A program made the translations under genes and the position numbers. A stretch of 49,645 bases of DNA, from the IMG/VR virus record IMGVR_UViG_3300027797_000042, positions 1-49,645 of that record, one strand, 5' to 3'. Below, one piece after another: positions 6,394 through 14,765 of the stretch (its first letter is position 1; each line of letters starts with the position of its first letter). Below the pieces are notes generated by a model. It made no database searches, was not told where the DNA came from, and was given only the letters and a program-made list of their open reading frames with translations. This DNA is from a virus.

Positions 6394-8181
6394 ATGTCAA
6401 CAGTAAGAATTCAAGTAAGAAGAGGAACCGCATCACAGTGGACCTCAGCAAATCCAGTTTTAGAAGCTGGAGAAATGGGCTTTGAGTCAGATACAAAATA
6501 TCTTAAGTTTGGTGACGGAACAACAGCTTGGACATCACTAGCTTATGCAAACGACCCAGGTATTGCTAACCTAACAAACACCTTAACAGGATATGTTGAG
6601 ATAACAGACATTGGAGCAATCTCAGGTGTTGCTGGATTAGACGCAAGCAAAAATCTTATTGTTCCAGGATCTTCTATTGTAATTGAAGGAGCAACAGATA
6701 ATACTTATGAGACAACACTTGTTGTTACAGATCCAACAGCAGATAGAACAATAACATTCCCAAATGCTACTGGTACAGTTGCTTTAACCTCAGATATATC
6801 AGCATTAGTGGATAGCGCACCAGGAACATTAGATACATTAAATGAATTAGCAGCGGCACTTGGTGACGATGCAAACTTTGCAGCAACAATAAGTGCAGCA
6901 TTATCTAATAAACAAAGCGTTGTTGCAAACGTTGGAGACACACAAATTGGATACCTAGCTTCAGCTACATCAAATATTCAAAATCAACTAGATGCCAAGC
7001 AAGCCATAGTTGCAAACATATCAGACACTGAAATTGGATACTTAAATAACGTAACATCAAATATACAAAATCAATTAGATGCTAAGTCTCCACTTAATAA
7101 CCCTACTTTTACGGGCACAGTTTCTCTAGATTCTTCAATTATATTTGAAGGCGCTACAGCAAATGATTTTGAAATCACATTTGCAGCAGCAGACCCAACC
7201 GCAGACCGCACAATTACACTTCCAGACGAAACTGGTACCGTTCAGCTGAGAGTTACAGATGTTTCAGATACAGAAATAAGCTACTTAAATGGAGTAACAT
7301 CTGCTATTCAAACTCAATTAGATGCTAAAGCCTCAACAACAAATTTATCTGATCATGCTTCAGATACAACTGGGATACATGGAATTGCAGATACATCAGC
7401 ACTTGCAACTACATCTGGGGTTACTACAGCTGCATCAAATGCAGAATCAAATGCAATTACTGCAGCGGGGATTGCTGCAGCTTCAGCGATTGCTACAGCT
7501 GTAACTAACCATGAAAATGATACAACAAGCATTCATGGAATTGCAGATACCAGCATACTAGTTACAACAACTGGTACACAAACTCTAACAAATAAAACAA
7601 TTACAACGCCTGCAGGACTCGTAAAAGGAGATGTAGGACTTGGAAATGTTGATAACACAGCAGATTCAGCAAAGCCAGTATCTACTTCACAGGCTTCAGC
7701 AATAGCAACTGCTAAATCAGAAGCAATTGCAGATGCAACATCACAAGTTAGCGCAATACTAAATGGTGCACCAGCAGCTCTCAACACACTTGATGAACTT
7801 GCAGCAGCACTTGGTGATGATGAAAACTTTGCAGCAACAGTAACAACCAGCCTTGGATTAAAGGTAGATTCATTAACACCAATTAGTCAAAAAACAGCAT
7901 CATATACACTTTCTTCATTAACAGAAAGAGATGACTTAATTGAAATGGGTTCAGAATCAGCACTAACTCTTACAATTCCAACAAATGCAGCAGTTGCCTA
8001 TCCAATTGGAACATCTATTGATATTCTTCAGACCTCTACAGGCCAGGTGACAATAGCAGCAGCAGGTGGAGTTACAGTAAATGCAACACCAGGATTAAAG
8101 TTGAGAACTCAATGGTCATCTGCAACTCTTTTCAAGAGAGCAGAAAATACATGGGTTGTCTTCGGAGACTTAACAGCGTAA
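6394..8181 (+). CDS. Tail fibre with Mtd-type N-terminal domain
   Basis: 595 residues. Residues 1-52 (VRIQVRRGTASQWTSANPVL... to KFGDGTTAWTSLAYA) fit the Mtd N-terminal domain family, which attaches many receptor-binding fibres. The centre has repeated ADRTITFP, DTQIGYL and LDELAAALGDD blocks, including one shared at DNA level with the 619-residue fibre. The C-terminus (SYTLSSLTERDDLIEMG... to FKRAENTWVVFGDL) is a beta domain common at fibre tips. It is a virion receptor-binding protein. AGGAG lies 7 nt upstream. Despite the Mtd-like start there is no sign of a diversity-generating retroelement nearby. Confidence 0.85.
   Translation: MSTVRIQVRRGTASQWTSANPVLEAGEMGFESDTKYLKFGDGTTAWTSLAYANDPGIANLTNTLTGYVEITDIGAISGVAGLDASKNLIVPGSSIVIEGATDNTYETTLVVTDPTADRTITFPNATGTVALTSDISALVDSAPGTLDTLNELAAALGDDANFAATISAALSNKQSVVANVGDTQIGYLASATSNIQNQLDAKQAIVANISDTEIGYLNNVTSNIQNQLDAKSPLNNPTFTGTVSLDSSIIFEGATANDFEITFAAADPTADRTITLPDETGTVQLRVTDVSDTEISYLNGVTSAIQTQLDAKASTTNLSDHASDTTGIHGIADTSALATTSGVTTAASNAESNAITAAGIAAASAIATAVTNHENDTTSIHGIADTSILVTTTGTQTLTNKTITTPAGLVKGDVGLGNVDNTADSAKPVSTSQASAIATAKSEAIADATSQVSAILNGAPAALNTLDELAAALGDDENFAATVTTSLGLKVDSLTPISQKTASYTLSSLTERDDLIEMGSESALTLTIPTNAAVAYPIGTSIDILQTSTGQVTIAAAGGVTVNATPGLKLRTQWSSATLFKRAENTWVVFGDLTA
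7136..7330 (+). repeat. Second copy of the fibre module at 4318-4510
   Basis: See 4318-4510. Differences are mostly silent or single-residue changes (TLPDATG versus TLPDETG; EIGYL versus EISYL). Confidence 0.75.
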
Positions 8182-8212
8182 TACAAAATTCATAATAAAC
8201 TAGGAGATTAAA

Positions 8213-9073
8213 ATGGCATCAAGTAAGAAAACAGGTAAAAAATCACAGGCAGCCAATGATTTCTTGGCCCCATTTGTACCAACAATAGGAACGGCAACAA
8301 ATGTTGGTACTGGTCGGGCATACAATAATGGTGCAGCAACAGTAACCTTTACTGCTAATGTCGATGGCCAGCCCGCTACATCTTATACAGCTACATCATC
8401 TCCAGGCGGATACACGGCATCTGGAGCGTCATCTCCTCTTACTGTTACAGGATTGCAGTCTGCAACTGCATACACTTTTACAGTAACTGCTACTAATGCA
8501 ATAGGCACATCTAGTGCTTCATCTGCTTCTAATTCAATAACTGCAACAACAGTTCCTCAAACAATTCAAACAGCTGCAGTAACATCAACAGTTGCAAATA
8601 GAGATGATCTAACATGGACCGCTCCAGAAACTGGAGGAAGTGCCATAACAAGCTATACTGTAACATCTACAGATGGCCCTTCCTATACTGGAATTCTTGT
8701 AACTTCAAAAAATATTGATGAAACTGGTGGAACTTCACAAAGCTATGATGTTTATGCATTAAATGCTAATGGAACATCTTTAGCTAAAAGAATAGGACCA
8801 GTTACAACATTCTTTTCTCCTCCAGCATTCTTTGCACCACCGCTATTCTTTGGCCCACCAGGATTCTTTGCACCGCCGCTATTCTTTGGCCCACCAGGAT
8901 TCTTTGCACCGCCAGCATTCTTTGCACCACCGCTATTCTTTGGCCCACCAGGATTCTTTGCACCACCAGGATTCTTTGCACCGCCATCATTCTTTGCACC
9001 GCCAAATTTTAGCGTTTGTAGACCAGCATGTAAAGCTCCTTACTACTGCGTCGGTGGCGGCTGTATCGTTTAA
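8213..9073 (+). CDS. Fibronectin-III-like adhesin with eleven FFxPPx repeats and a four-Cys tail
   Basis: 286 residues. Two fibronectin-III-like domains (about residues 25-112 and 113-198; note SYTATSSPGG and AYTFTVTATNAIGTS) are followed by eleven hexapeptides FF[SAG]PP[ALGSN] at residues 200-265. The C-terminal end FSVCRPACKAPYYCVGGGCIV has four cysteines spaced C-x3-C-x5-C-x4-C. There is no signal peptide, so it is probably a virion protein rather than secreted. Several repeats contain PPG, the kind of site collagen prolyl hydroxylases use, and six such enzymes are encoded just downstream. The aromatic-proline repeats could form a rigid surface or wall-binding stalk. Shine-Dalgarno AGGAG. 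Function is unknown. Confidence 0.75.
   Translation: MASSKKTGKKSQAANDFLAPFVPTIGTATNVGTGRAYNNGAATVTFTANVDGQPATSYTATSSPGGYTASGASSPLTVTGLQSATAYTFTVTATNAIGTSSASSASNSITATTVPQTIQTAAVTSTVANRDDLTWTAPETGGSAITSYTVTSTDGPSYTGILVTSKNIDETGGTSQSYDVYALNANGTSLAKRIGPVTTFFSPPAFFAPPLFFGPPGFFAPPLFFGPPGFFAPPAFFAPPLFFGPPGFFAPPGFFAPPSFFAPPNFSVCRPACKAPYYCVGGGCIV
8810..9007 (+). repeat. 18-bp tandem repeat array (11 units) encoding FFxPPx
   Basis: Eleven 18-bp units of the form TTC TTT GCA CCA CCG CTA. A higher-order 36-bp unit (FFAPPL+FFGPPG) recurs three times with almost the same codons, a sign of expansion by slippage or unequal recombination. Copy number could vary between relatives. Confidence 0.9.
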
Positions 9074-9089
9074 TAGAAAAGGACACTAA

Positions 9090-9782
9090 ATGCTTTTTTC
9101 AAAATACGCTCTAGCCGTAGAAGTAGAAGACTGCCTATTTGAAATATTTGACACTATTACTCATGAATTAGATTCAGAAATTGATAAAAGATATAAAAAA
9201 GGAACAAAAAATACAGCGATAGCTATTAAAGCTTTGAGCAATAAAAATATTAAAAATGGCTCTATCAACAATAACGGCCTATTTGAGTCTAAAGATAAAG
9301 ATGGATTTCTAGAAATTGATGATAGTCAGCATGCATTTGTTTTTTTATCAGACAACAGGGTTTTTGGTGCAAGTATAATGACACAAGAATCTCCAGGATT
9401 CGAAAAATATATTAATGCCTTTCAATCAAAAGTCTTAGTTTTAGATATATCCTTAGAAGAAAATATTGGTATAGGCGATTTATGGGATACAAAAAGTTTT
9501 AAAAATATTAATGATTTAGATAAACAAAAAAACGAAACCCCATCAAAATGGAATCAATGGAAAAAAAATTTAGGTGAATCTAGGCCATGGCACCTTTTAG
9601 ATCCAGAAAAAAAAATTCGCAGTAAAGAAATAATTAATAACAGAATGTTATTGTGCACTAGTTGCGAATTTTTCCTTCCTACAAAACAATGTAGCAAATG
9701 TCTTTGCTTTATGCCAGCTAAAGTTCACCTTTCTAATGCAGATTGTCCTATTGGCAAGTGGGGTAAAGAAGAAGATGCCTAG
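9090..9782 (+). CDS. Phage protein with C-terminal Cys-cluster (zinc-ribbon-like, DUF6171-like)
   Basis: 230 residues. The last ~45 residues carry C-x2-C (LCTSCEFF), C-x2-C-x-C (QCSKCLCFMPAK) and a final CPIGKW. This pattern recurs in many tailed phages and resembles the DUF6171 family; it probably binds zinc. The N-terminal two-thirds (KYALAVEVEDCLFEIFDTIT, FVFLSDNRVFGAS) is unrecognised. AAAGGA precedes the ATG, and the stop overlaps the next gene by 8 bases, so it opens the cassette that runs to 16011. Function unknown; a helper in fibre assembly or modification is a guess from position. Confidence 0.6.
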   Translation: MLFSKYALAVEVEDCLFEIFDTITHELDSEIDKRYKKGTKNTAIAIKALSNKNIKNGSINNNGLFESKDKDGFLEIDDSQHAFVFLSDNRVFGASIMTQESPGFEKYINAFQSKVLVLDISLEENIGIGDLWDTKSFKNINDLDKQKNETPSKWNQWKKNLGESRPWHLLDPEKKIRSKEIINNRMLLCTSCEFFLPTKQCSKCLCFMPAKVHLSNADCPIGKWGKEEDA

Positions 9783-10524
9783 TTCCCCTAAGATTATATT
9801 TTGGATAGATAAAATAAATGATTCATATCCAAAAATTGAGCCAGCATCAATTAGAAGGGAATGGATGGATAAAACATATAATAAGTTGGCGTATATGTGC
9901 ACTCCACTATTAGATGCAATGTCGGACGGCTGGGAAGTAAAACTGCCTCAAGATGTTATTGTTAAATGGAATGGATTATCTGAAGGCTTAGATGGAGAAA
10001 GACAAGACAACATATCTATTATTTCTGGAGAATTTTATGGTGACATAAAGATTGTATCTACAGATACTGGAGTAGGAGCAGTTACCTTCGTGCTTGGATT
10101 AATTGCAGAAACAGACAAAGATCACTATCTAAAAATTTCTGGCCCGCCAAATTATATATTTAAAGATGCCGAGCCATTGACAGGTTTATTGAGATCAGAT
10201 CGTTTTATGGATCATCCACTACAAGTTACCTGGAAAATAAATAATCCAGATAAAGAAATACTTTTCCCAAAGGGTATGCCCATCTGCTTTATATCGATAC
10301 ATAAAAAAAATACTACAGAGTTTACAGAAGTAGAAATTAGAGAAATAGATGAAAACAAAGGTAGCAAACTTTTAAAATATACAAAAATGAGATCAAGTTA
10401 TTTTAATAAAAATGGACCTTATAGTTTTCCTCAATTTTATAAAAATGGAATAGATCAAGACGGTCAAAAAGATTCTGAAATAATTAAAAAGATTAAATTA
10501 AAAAAAATTAAGTATCACAATTAA
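9775..10524 (+). CDS. DUF6065-like protein, copy 1
   Basis: 249 residues from the ATG at 9775 (ATGCCTAG overlap with the previous stop); an upstream in-frame ATG at 9736 lies deep in the previous gene and is unlikely. The start RREWMDKTYNKLAYMCTPLL followed by DGWEV-LPQDVIVKWNG matches the DUF6065-like pattern, and the second copy at 11890 shares it closely. PKGMPICFISI and FYKNGIDQDGQK near the end are also shared. No catalytic motif is obvious, and the protein looks mainly beta-stranded. Its repeated presence next to 2-oxoglutarate oxygenases suggests a partner or substrate-handling role, which is inference only. Confidence 0.6.
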   Translation: MPSSPKIIFWIDKINDSYPKIEPASIRREWMDKTYNKLAYMCTPLLDAMSDGWEVKLPQDVIVKWNGLSEGLDGERQDNISIISGEFYGDIKIVSTDTGVGAVTFVLGLIAETDKDHYLKISGPPNYIFKDAEPLTGLLRSDRFMDHPLQVTWKINNPDKEILFPKGMPICFISIHKKNTTEFTEVEIREIDENKGSKLLKYTKMRSSYFNKNGPYSFPQFYKNGIDQDGQKDSEIIKKIKLKKIKYHN

Positions 10525-10556
10525 TAGGATACGTGTTGCTTTAATTTATATAAATA

Positions 10557-10565
10557 TGATATACT
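10557..10565 (+). promoter_or_regulatory. Extended -10 promoter for the oxygenase array
   Basis: TGATATACT, with TTGCTT 18 bases upstream of the -10 hexamer (10536-10541). It sits in the largest gap of the cassette (10525-10601) and could drive the oxygenase genes to 16011, which are nearly contiguous from here. Confidence 0.5.
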
Positions 10566-10601
10566 GAATATATTATATCTTAATCAAGCATAGGAGCAGT
10601 T

Positions 10602-11228
10602 TTGATAAAAGAACTGATTGGACCAGGAATAGTCGTATACAGAAATGTTTTTTCTGACACAGACTCTTTGATCCGTAGATACGAAAAGGTTCTAGGAAAA
10701 GAAGAGTCTTCTTGGGTGAGCGCAGAAACAAATGAAGACGGAGTACCGCAAAATTTAGGTAGAAATTGTAAAGATTTTGTTTATGATAGACCTCAAGATG
10801 ATGAAAATGATGAACGCTCTATAGAGCTTAGGTCTTTATATGATATCGTGTTAGACCCAATAAAAGAATCTTTAAAAGACTATGAAAAAGATTTTCCAGT
10901 GACCGTAGAGTACTTTGAGTCTTTAAATATCATCAAGTATGAGCCAAATGATTTTTTTAATTACCATACCGATGATGGAAAGCATAGCAGGTACACAGTT
11001 TCTTGTGTTGGATACCTTAATGATGATTATGAAGGCGGTCAGCTTCATTTTAAATTTTTAAATGTTCTTTATACTCCAAGATCTGGAGACCTAGTTGTAT
11101 TTCCATCTGCATATATATATGCTCATGCAGCATACCCAGTTAGAAAAGGAACAAAGTATATTGTTGCATTGATGACAGATAGAACAGTCGAAGGACATAG
11201 AAATAAATATGCAGAAAGAATTGGATAA
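10602..11228 (+). CDS. 2-oxoglutarate/Fe(II) oxygenase, prolyl-4-hydroxylase type, copy 1
   Basis: 208 residues from a TTG with GGAG five bases upstream. The double-stranded beta-helix core is clear: iron ligands H122 and D124 (YHTDDG), the VGYLNDDYEGGQ turn, a PRSGDLVVFPS strand, distal H175 (YAHAAYPV) and K185 (GTKYIV) for 2-oxoglutarate. Such enzymes hydroxylate proline or other residues using O2 and 2-oxoglutarate in the cytoplasm. It is first of six different copies. The substrate is unknown; virion proteins with Pro-rich segments are plausible given the neighbours. The oxygenase call is strong; the prolyl specificity is inferred from the family. Confidence 0.88.
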   Translation: MIKELIGPGIVVYRNVFSDTDSLIRRYEKVLGKEESSWVSAETNEDGVPQNLGRNCKDFVYDRPQDDENDERSIELRSLYDIVLDPIKESLKDYEKDFPVTVEYFESLNIIKYEPNDFFNYHTDDGKHSRYTVSCVGYLNDDYEGGQLHFKFLNVLYTPRSGDLVVFPSAYIYAHAAYPVRKGTKYIVALMTDRTVEGHRNKYAERIG

Positions 11229-11231
11229 AAA

Positions 11232-11897
11232 ATGCTTGATAATGCTGAATTTTTAGCCCCAGGGATAATTGTATACAGAAATATTTTTACCCCTGAAATG
11301 GATTTAATCAATAGACTAGAAAACACCCTTTCTGATAGCTCAGACATTAATCAGTGGAGGGTAGCAAAAACTGGCTATGCCCTTGTTAACAAAAAGTACA
11401 GGGATTGCTACGATTTTAAAATCAAAAAAAATAGCAATGACGATACTGGTAAAAGCGAATCTACATTAAAATTAGAAAAAATTTGGGAAGATTCTCGTAA
11501 CGTTCAGATACCTGCAGTAGAAGATTATAGAGAGATGTTTGGCTTAGCCCCTCTTAATTATTGGGAATCTTTTAATTTTATTAAGTATGGTAAAGACCAG
11601 CACTTTGATATACACTCAGATCACGGATATTCTTATATTTGCGTGTTGTCCTCTGTAGGATATTTAAATGATGATTATGAAGGCGGTGAACTATTTTTTG
11701 ATAAGCTTAATATAAAAATTAAACCAAAGGCAGGCGACCTATACTTATTCCCATCATCCTATATATATTCTCACGCAGCAATGCCAGTAATTTCTGGGGA
11801 AAAATATTCTGTAGTCACAATGCTAGACTATTTAGAAGCACCACATACTCCAGATTATAGGGAAATAGAAAAAAGATACACTGACGGATATGTATAA
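11232..11897 (+). CDS. 2-oxoglutarate/Fe(II) oxygenase, prolyl-4-hydroxylase type, copy 2
   Basis: 221 residues, starting three bases after copy 1 and most similar to it (both start with APGI-VYRN or GPGI-VYRN). Ligands: H128, D130 (HSDHGY; an extra H124-F-D126 precedes), H181 (YSHAAMPV) and K191. The turn motif VGYLNDDYEGGE is identical to copy 1 except the last residue. Shine-Dalgarno is weak (TTGGA), so translation is probably coupled. It looks like a tandem duplicate of copy 1 that has diverged strongly, which suggests a different target residue or protein rather than simple dosage. Confidence 0.88.
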   Translation: MLDNAEFLAPGIIVYRNIFTPEMDLINRLENTLSDSSDINQWRVAKTGYALVNKKYRDCYDFKIKKNSNDDTGKSESTLKLEKIWEDSRNVQIPAVEDYREMFGLAPLNYWESFNFIKYGKDQHFDIHSDHGYSYICVLSSVGYLNDDYEGGELFFDKLNIKIKPKAGDLYLFPSSYIYSHAAMPVISGEKYSVVTMLDYLEAPHTPDYREIEKRYTDGYV

Positions 11898-12588
11898 GAT
11901 AAAAGCATATGGACATGATGAAGTAAATTCGTCTATATCTCAACTAACAATTAAAAGAGAGTGGATGGACAACACTCAGAATAAACACGCATATAACTGT
12001 TTTCCAGTATCATTAGCCAACACCCTTGGCTGGGGTATATCATTTCCAGAAGACATATCTTTTATTTGGGATGGAGTTTCAGACTCATATCCTGGACATG
12101 TAAAATTTTTGTCTGGCGAGAAATATTGTGATGCCTCAAGAGGCAGTGGAACAATAAGCTTAAAATGCGATATAGTATTAGAAACTGAACAAAATACTAC
12201 GATTCTAACTATGCCAGTCCCAAATCAATTTAATGAAGGTTTTCAGGCCTTTACAACATTGGTATCTTCATCTTTTTATCCTGGAGCAATACCAATAGTT
12301 TTAAAAATTACAAAGCCTATGGAGGTAATAACCATTAAAGCTGGGACCCCCGTAGTTAGCATACTTCCAATGTCTTTATCGCAAATTAATAATTCTGAAC
12401 TTTTGGTTATGGATAAAGATAGCCATAAAGAATTTTTGTACGAGGGATCTGAATATGGAAATGCAATTAATCAAATAACAATGACTGGCAAATGGTCTGG
12501 TTTTTATAGAAATGGAACAGATCATAAAGGAAATAAAATAGGTAGCCATGAATTAAAAAAAATAAATCTGGTAACAAAAAATGCCTAA
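11890..12588 (+). CDS. DUF6065-like protein, copy 2
   Basis: 232 residues. The block KREWMDNTQNKHAYNCFPV followed by LGWGISFPEDISFIWDG aligns with copy 1 at 9775, as do KAGTPVVSILPM and the C-terminal FYRNGTDHKGNKIGS. The ATG overlaps copy 2 of the oxygenases by 8 bases and its stop overlaps the next gene by 8 bases. The conserved Cys in YNCFPV and the P/A-x-G-x-P turn are present in all three members here. No known catalytic residues are seen. It likely works with, or on the same object as, the oxygenases; this is inferred from context. Confidence 0.6.
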   Translation: MYKIKAYGHDEVNSSISQLTIKREWMDNTQNKHAYNCFPVSLANTLGWGISFPEDISFIWDGVSDSYPGHVKFLSGEKYCDASRGSGTISLKCDIVLETEQNTTILTMPVPNQFNEGFQAFTTLVSSSFYPGAIPIVLKITKPMEVITIKAGTPVVSILPMSLSQINNSELLVMDKDSHKEFLYEGSEYGNAINQITMTGKWSGFYRNGTDHKGNKIGSHELKKINLVTKNA

Positions 12589-13306
12589 AATAATTTTTCA
12601 TTCCAATCGATTGTATAACAATGTTTCTAATAAATTCCATCCAGTACCAGCTAAAAAGCTTTTCCCAAAATGGTTTTCTAATTCAGATAGATATATTTCT
12701 ATTCCTGGTACAGAAAATAATTACATAAATCAGGAAGGCGGTAAAGTTCTTAATTTTAAAGCCTGTCCAGCTCTTATGGATTTTTTTACTTCAGGATATT
12801 TTTATACTACGCCATGCGATTTAACTTTTTATAAAAATGAAGCTGGAGAAATTCAAGTCAAAACAGAAATAGGGTTCGAAGACTTTTGTTCGAGAAGAGA
12901 CCCAATGAAAGATTTTGTTGTTCCAAAAGGATATCACGATATGCATTTTCATTGGTATCCATCATGGGCCCCAAGCCTACCAAAAGGATACAGCGCAATT
13001 TATTTGAGTCCCGTAAATAGATTTGATCTTCCATTTATAACTAGTGCTGGTATAATAGATAATGACAGCATGAATACCCCAGGGCTTTTTCCATTTTTTT
13101 TACATAAAGATTTTGAAGGAGTTATACCAGCTGGTACGCCTTACGTACAGATATTACCTTTTAAAAGAGAGGATTGGGAAATGGATTTTAAATTTTATGA
13201 CTATCAGGAGATACTTGATAGACATCAAGATCAAGCAAATAGGTACAGAACTAAAGATGGCGGGGCATATAAAAAAATAACATGGTCAAAGAAAAAATAT
13301 GAGTGA
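12581..13306 (+). CDS. Distant DUF6065-related protein, copy 3
   Basis: 241 residues. It differs at the N-terminus (PVPAKKLFPKWFSNSDRY) but keeps the KACPALMDFFTSGYF helix, which fits the 'C-x-P-L' helix of the other two copies, and ends with VIPAGTPYVQILPFKRE, matching the KAGTPVVSILPM turn. Proteins of this layout are common in T4-like cyanophages, usually unassigned. It overlaps the preceding gene by 8 bases. WxP and HxHW residues (DMHFHWYPSW) might bind a ligand or metal. Function unknown. Confidence 0.55.
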   Translation: MPKIIFHSNRLYNNVSNKFHPVPAKKLFPKWFSNSDRYISIPGTENNYINQEGGKVLNFKACPALMDFFTSGYFYTTPCDLTFYKNEAGEIQVKTEIGFEDFCSRRDPMKDFVVPKGYHDMHFHWYPSWAPSLPKGYSAIYLSPVNRFDLPFITSAGIIDNDSMNTPGLFPFFLHKDFEGVIPAGTPYVQILPFKREDWEMDFKFYDYQEILDRHQDQANRYRTKDGGAYKKITWSKKKYE

Positions 13307-13315
13307 GGATATAGT

Positions 13316-13990
13316 ATGAAAATGAATGTAGAAAGAGCTAGATTTGCAAGACAATCAATAACTCCATCAGGACATTTCGGGAACTCGGCAGAGAATATAG
13401 TAGAGCTAGAAAATTTTATTACAGAAGAAGAACAAGAGTATCTTTTAAATTTTGCAAGGAATAACACCCTATGGGACCTCACAGAGTCACAATGGAATGA
13501 AAATGGAAATATTATATATGATCATACGGTCTGGGAAAATAGAGTTGCAACAATGTCTTCTTTGATGAAAGCAGATCCAAAGGTGGTAGATTTATTAAAT
13601 ATAATAACCGAAAGAATGAGACCAATTATTGAAGAAAAGTTTGACGTCTTGGTTGATCCAGCATCACCAGCAATAGTTAGGTGGCCAGTAGGAACAATGC
13701 AGTTTCCACATGCAGACAAAGAATTGCATGAAGGCCCAGATGCGGGTACAGAAAATGAATTTCCATGGTATGACATAGGAACAGTGTTTTACTTTAATGA
13801 TGATTACGTAGGAGGAGAGCTATATTTCCCAAAACAAAATATAGTTTTTAAAACAAAGGCTAGGGGAGCATATTTTTTCCCAGGAGATTTACATTATATT
13901 CACGGAGTAAATGTAGTTAAAGAGGGGTGCAGATACACCTACCCACTTTTTTGGACAATAACAAAACTAGGAAGAGATAAAAATGAGTAG
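13316..13990 (+). CDS. 2-oxoglutarate/Fe(II) oxygenase, prolyl-4-hydroxylase type, copy 3
   Basis: 224 residues with GAGGAT before the ATG. Ligands H132/D134 (FPHADKE), H196 (YIHGVNVV) and R206 (EGCRYTYP). Arginine replaces the lysine of copies 1 and 2 as the 2-oxoglutarate anchor; both are known in the wider family. A longer loop (ELHEGPDAGTENEF) separates the HxD from the FYFNDDYVGGE turn. The start is strongly helical (ITEEEQEYLLNFARNN). It overlaps the next copy by 8 bases. It belongs to a different lineage from copies 1-2, so the array is not only a tandem duplication. Confidence 0.88.
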   Translation: MKMNVERARFARQSITPSGHFGNSAENIVELENFITEEEQEYLLNFARNNTLWDLTESQWNENGNIIYDHTVWENRVATMSSLMKADPKVVDLLNIITERMRPIIEEKFDVLVDPASPAIVRWPVGTMQFPHADKELHEGPDAGTENEFPWYDIGTVFYFNDDYVGGELYFPKQNIVFKTKARGAYFFPGDLHYIHGVNVVKEGCRYTYPLFWTITKLGRDKNE

Positions 13991-14765
13991 AGACTTTGAT
14001 TTTTTTGAGATATACCCAAAGGTAGATGTTTATAAAAATTTATTACCAGATTCACAAAAATTAGCTGATATTGTAAAGAGATCAGCAGAATCTTCTGATG
14101 GGAAATACTATTTAAGAAAATGGGATAAGTGGGCAGTATTTGGAACATACACTCAGCAAAAACATGATCCTAACGAGCCAAGAGAGTATGGTCAGGTATA
14201 TGACGATGAGAAATACTTGTCAGATTCTGTATATGACGCATACACAAAAGCTATAGCAAACTATACTGAAAGACATAATCTAAAAATGCCAGAAGGTGCA
14301 ACACTTTTGACATCATCATTTTCAAAATATGACACTAATGTTGATTTGATGAAAAATAATATGTCTATGCAGTATCACACAGATTATATTATTTCTGAAA
14401 AAGACATGCCAGGACAAAAATTCTTTTTAACATGTACAACATATTTAAATGATAATTATGTGGGAGGAGAGATTGAATTCCTGATAGATGGCAAAACATA
14501 TCCTTATAAGCCACAATCAGGAGACATACTAGTATTCCCATCAATAGAACCTTATTTTCATGGAGTTAAAACTGTTACTTCTGGAGAGAAGTTCTTTGTA
14601 AGAAATTTTGTGTCTTACCCATATTCTGGTTCACAAGAATGGTTAGATAAACAAAAATATTACGGAGCAATAAAGTGGGCAAAAATGGAACAAGAAAGAG
14701 TTGACAAAGAAAATCCTGGAAACATGAGATATATTAATATGGGGGAAAACAATGGAAATAATTAA
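13983..14765 (+). CDS. 2-oxoglutarate/Fe(II) oxygenase, prolyl-4-hydroxylase type, copy 4
   Basis: 260 residues, the longest copy. Ligands H132/D134 (QYHTDYI), H193 (YFHGVKTV) and K203 (GEKFFV). The turn is YLNDNYVGGE and the preceding strand is KPQSGDILVFPS. The C-terminal extension (about residues 225-260) is charged and helical. GGAAGAG lies upstream and the 3' end overlaps copy 5 by 14 bases. Iron and 2-oxoglutarate binding look intact, so activity is expected. The substrate is unknown. Confidence 0.88.
   Translation: MSRDFDFFEIYPKVDVYKNLLPDSQKLADIVKRSAESSDGKYYLRKWDKWAVFGTYTQQKHDPNEPREYGQVYDDEKYLSDSVYDAYTKAIANYTERHNLKMPEGATLLTSSFSKYDTNVDLMKNNMSMQYHTDYIISEKDMPGQKFFLTCTTYLNDNYVGGEIEFLIDGKTYPYKPQSGDILVFPSIEPYFHGVKTVTSGEKFFVRNFVSYPYSGSQEWLDKQKYYGAIKWAKMEQERVDKENPGNMRYINMGENNGNN

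Noticed and set aside
6394-8181. Diversity-generating retroelement suggested by the Mtd-type domain
   Set aside because: No reverse transcriptase, template repeat or C-type-lectin variable end is visible.
9736-9774. Earlier start for the first DUF6065-like gene
   Set aside because: It would overlap the Cys-cluster gene by 47 bases. The ATG at 9775 gives the ATGCCTAG overlap seen between other cassette genes.
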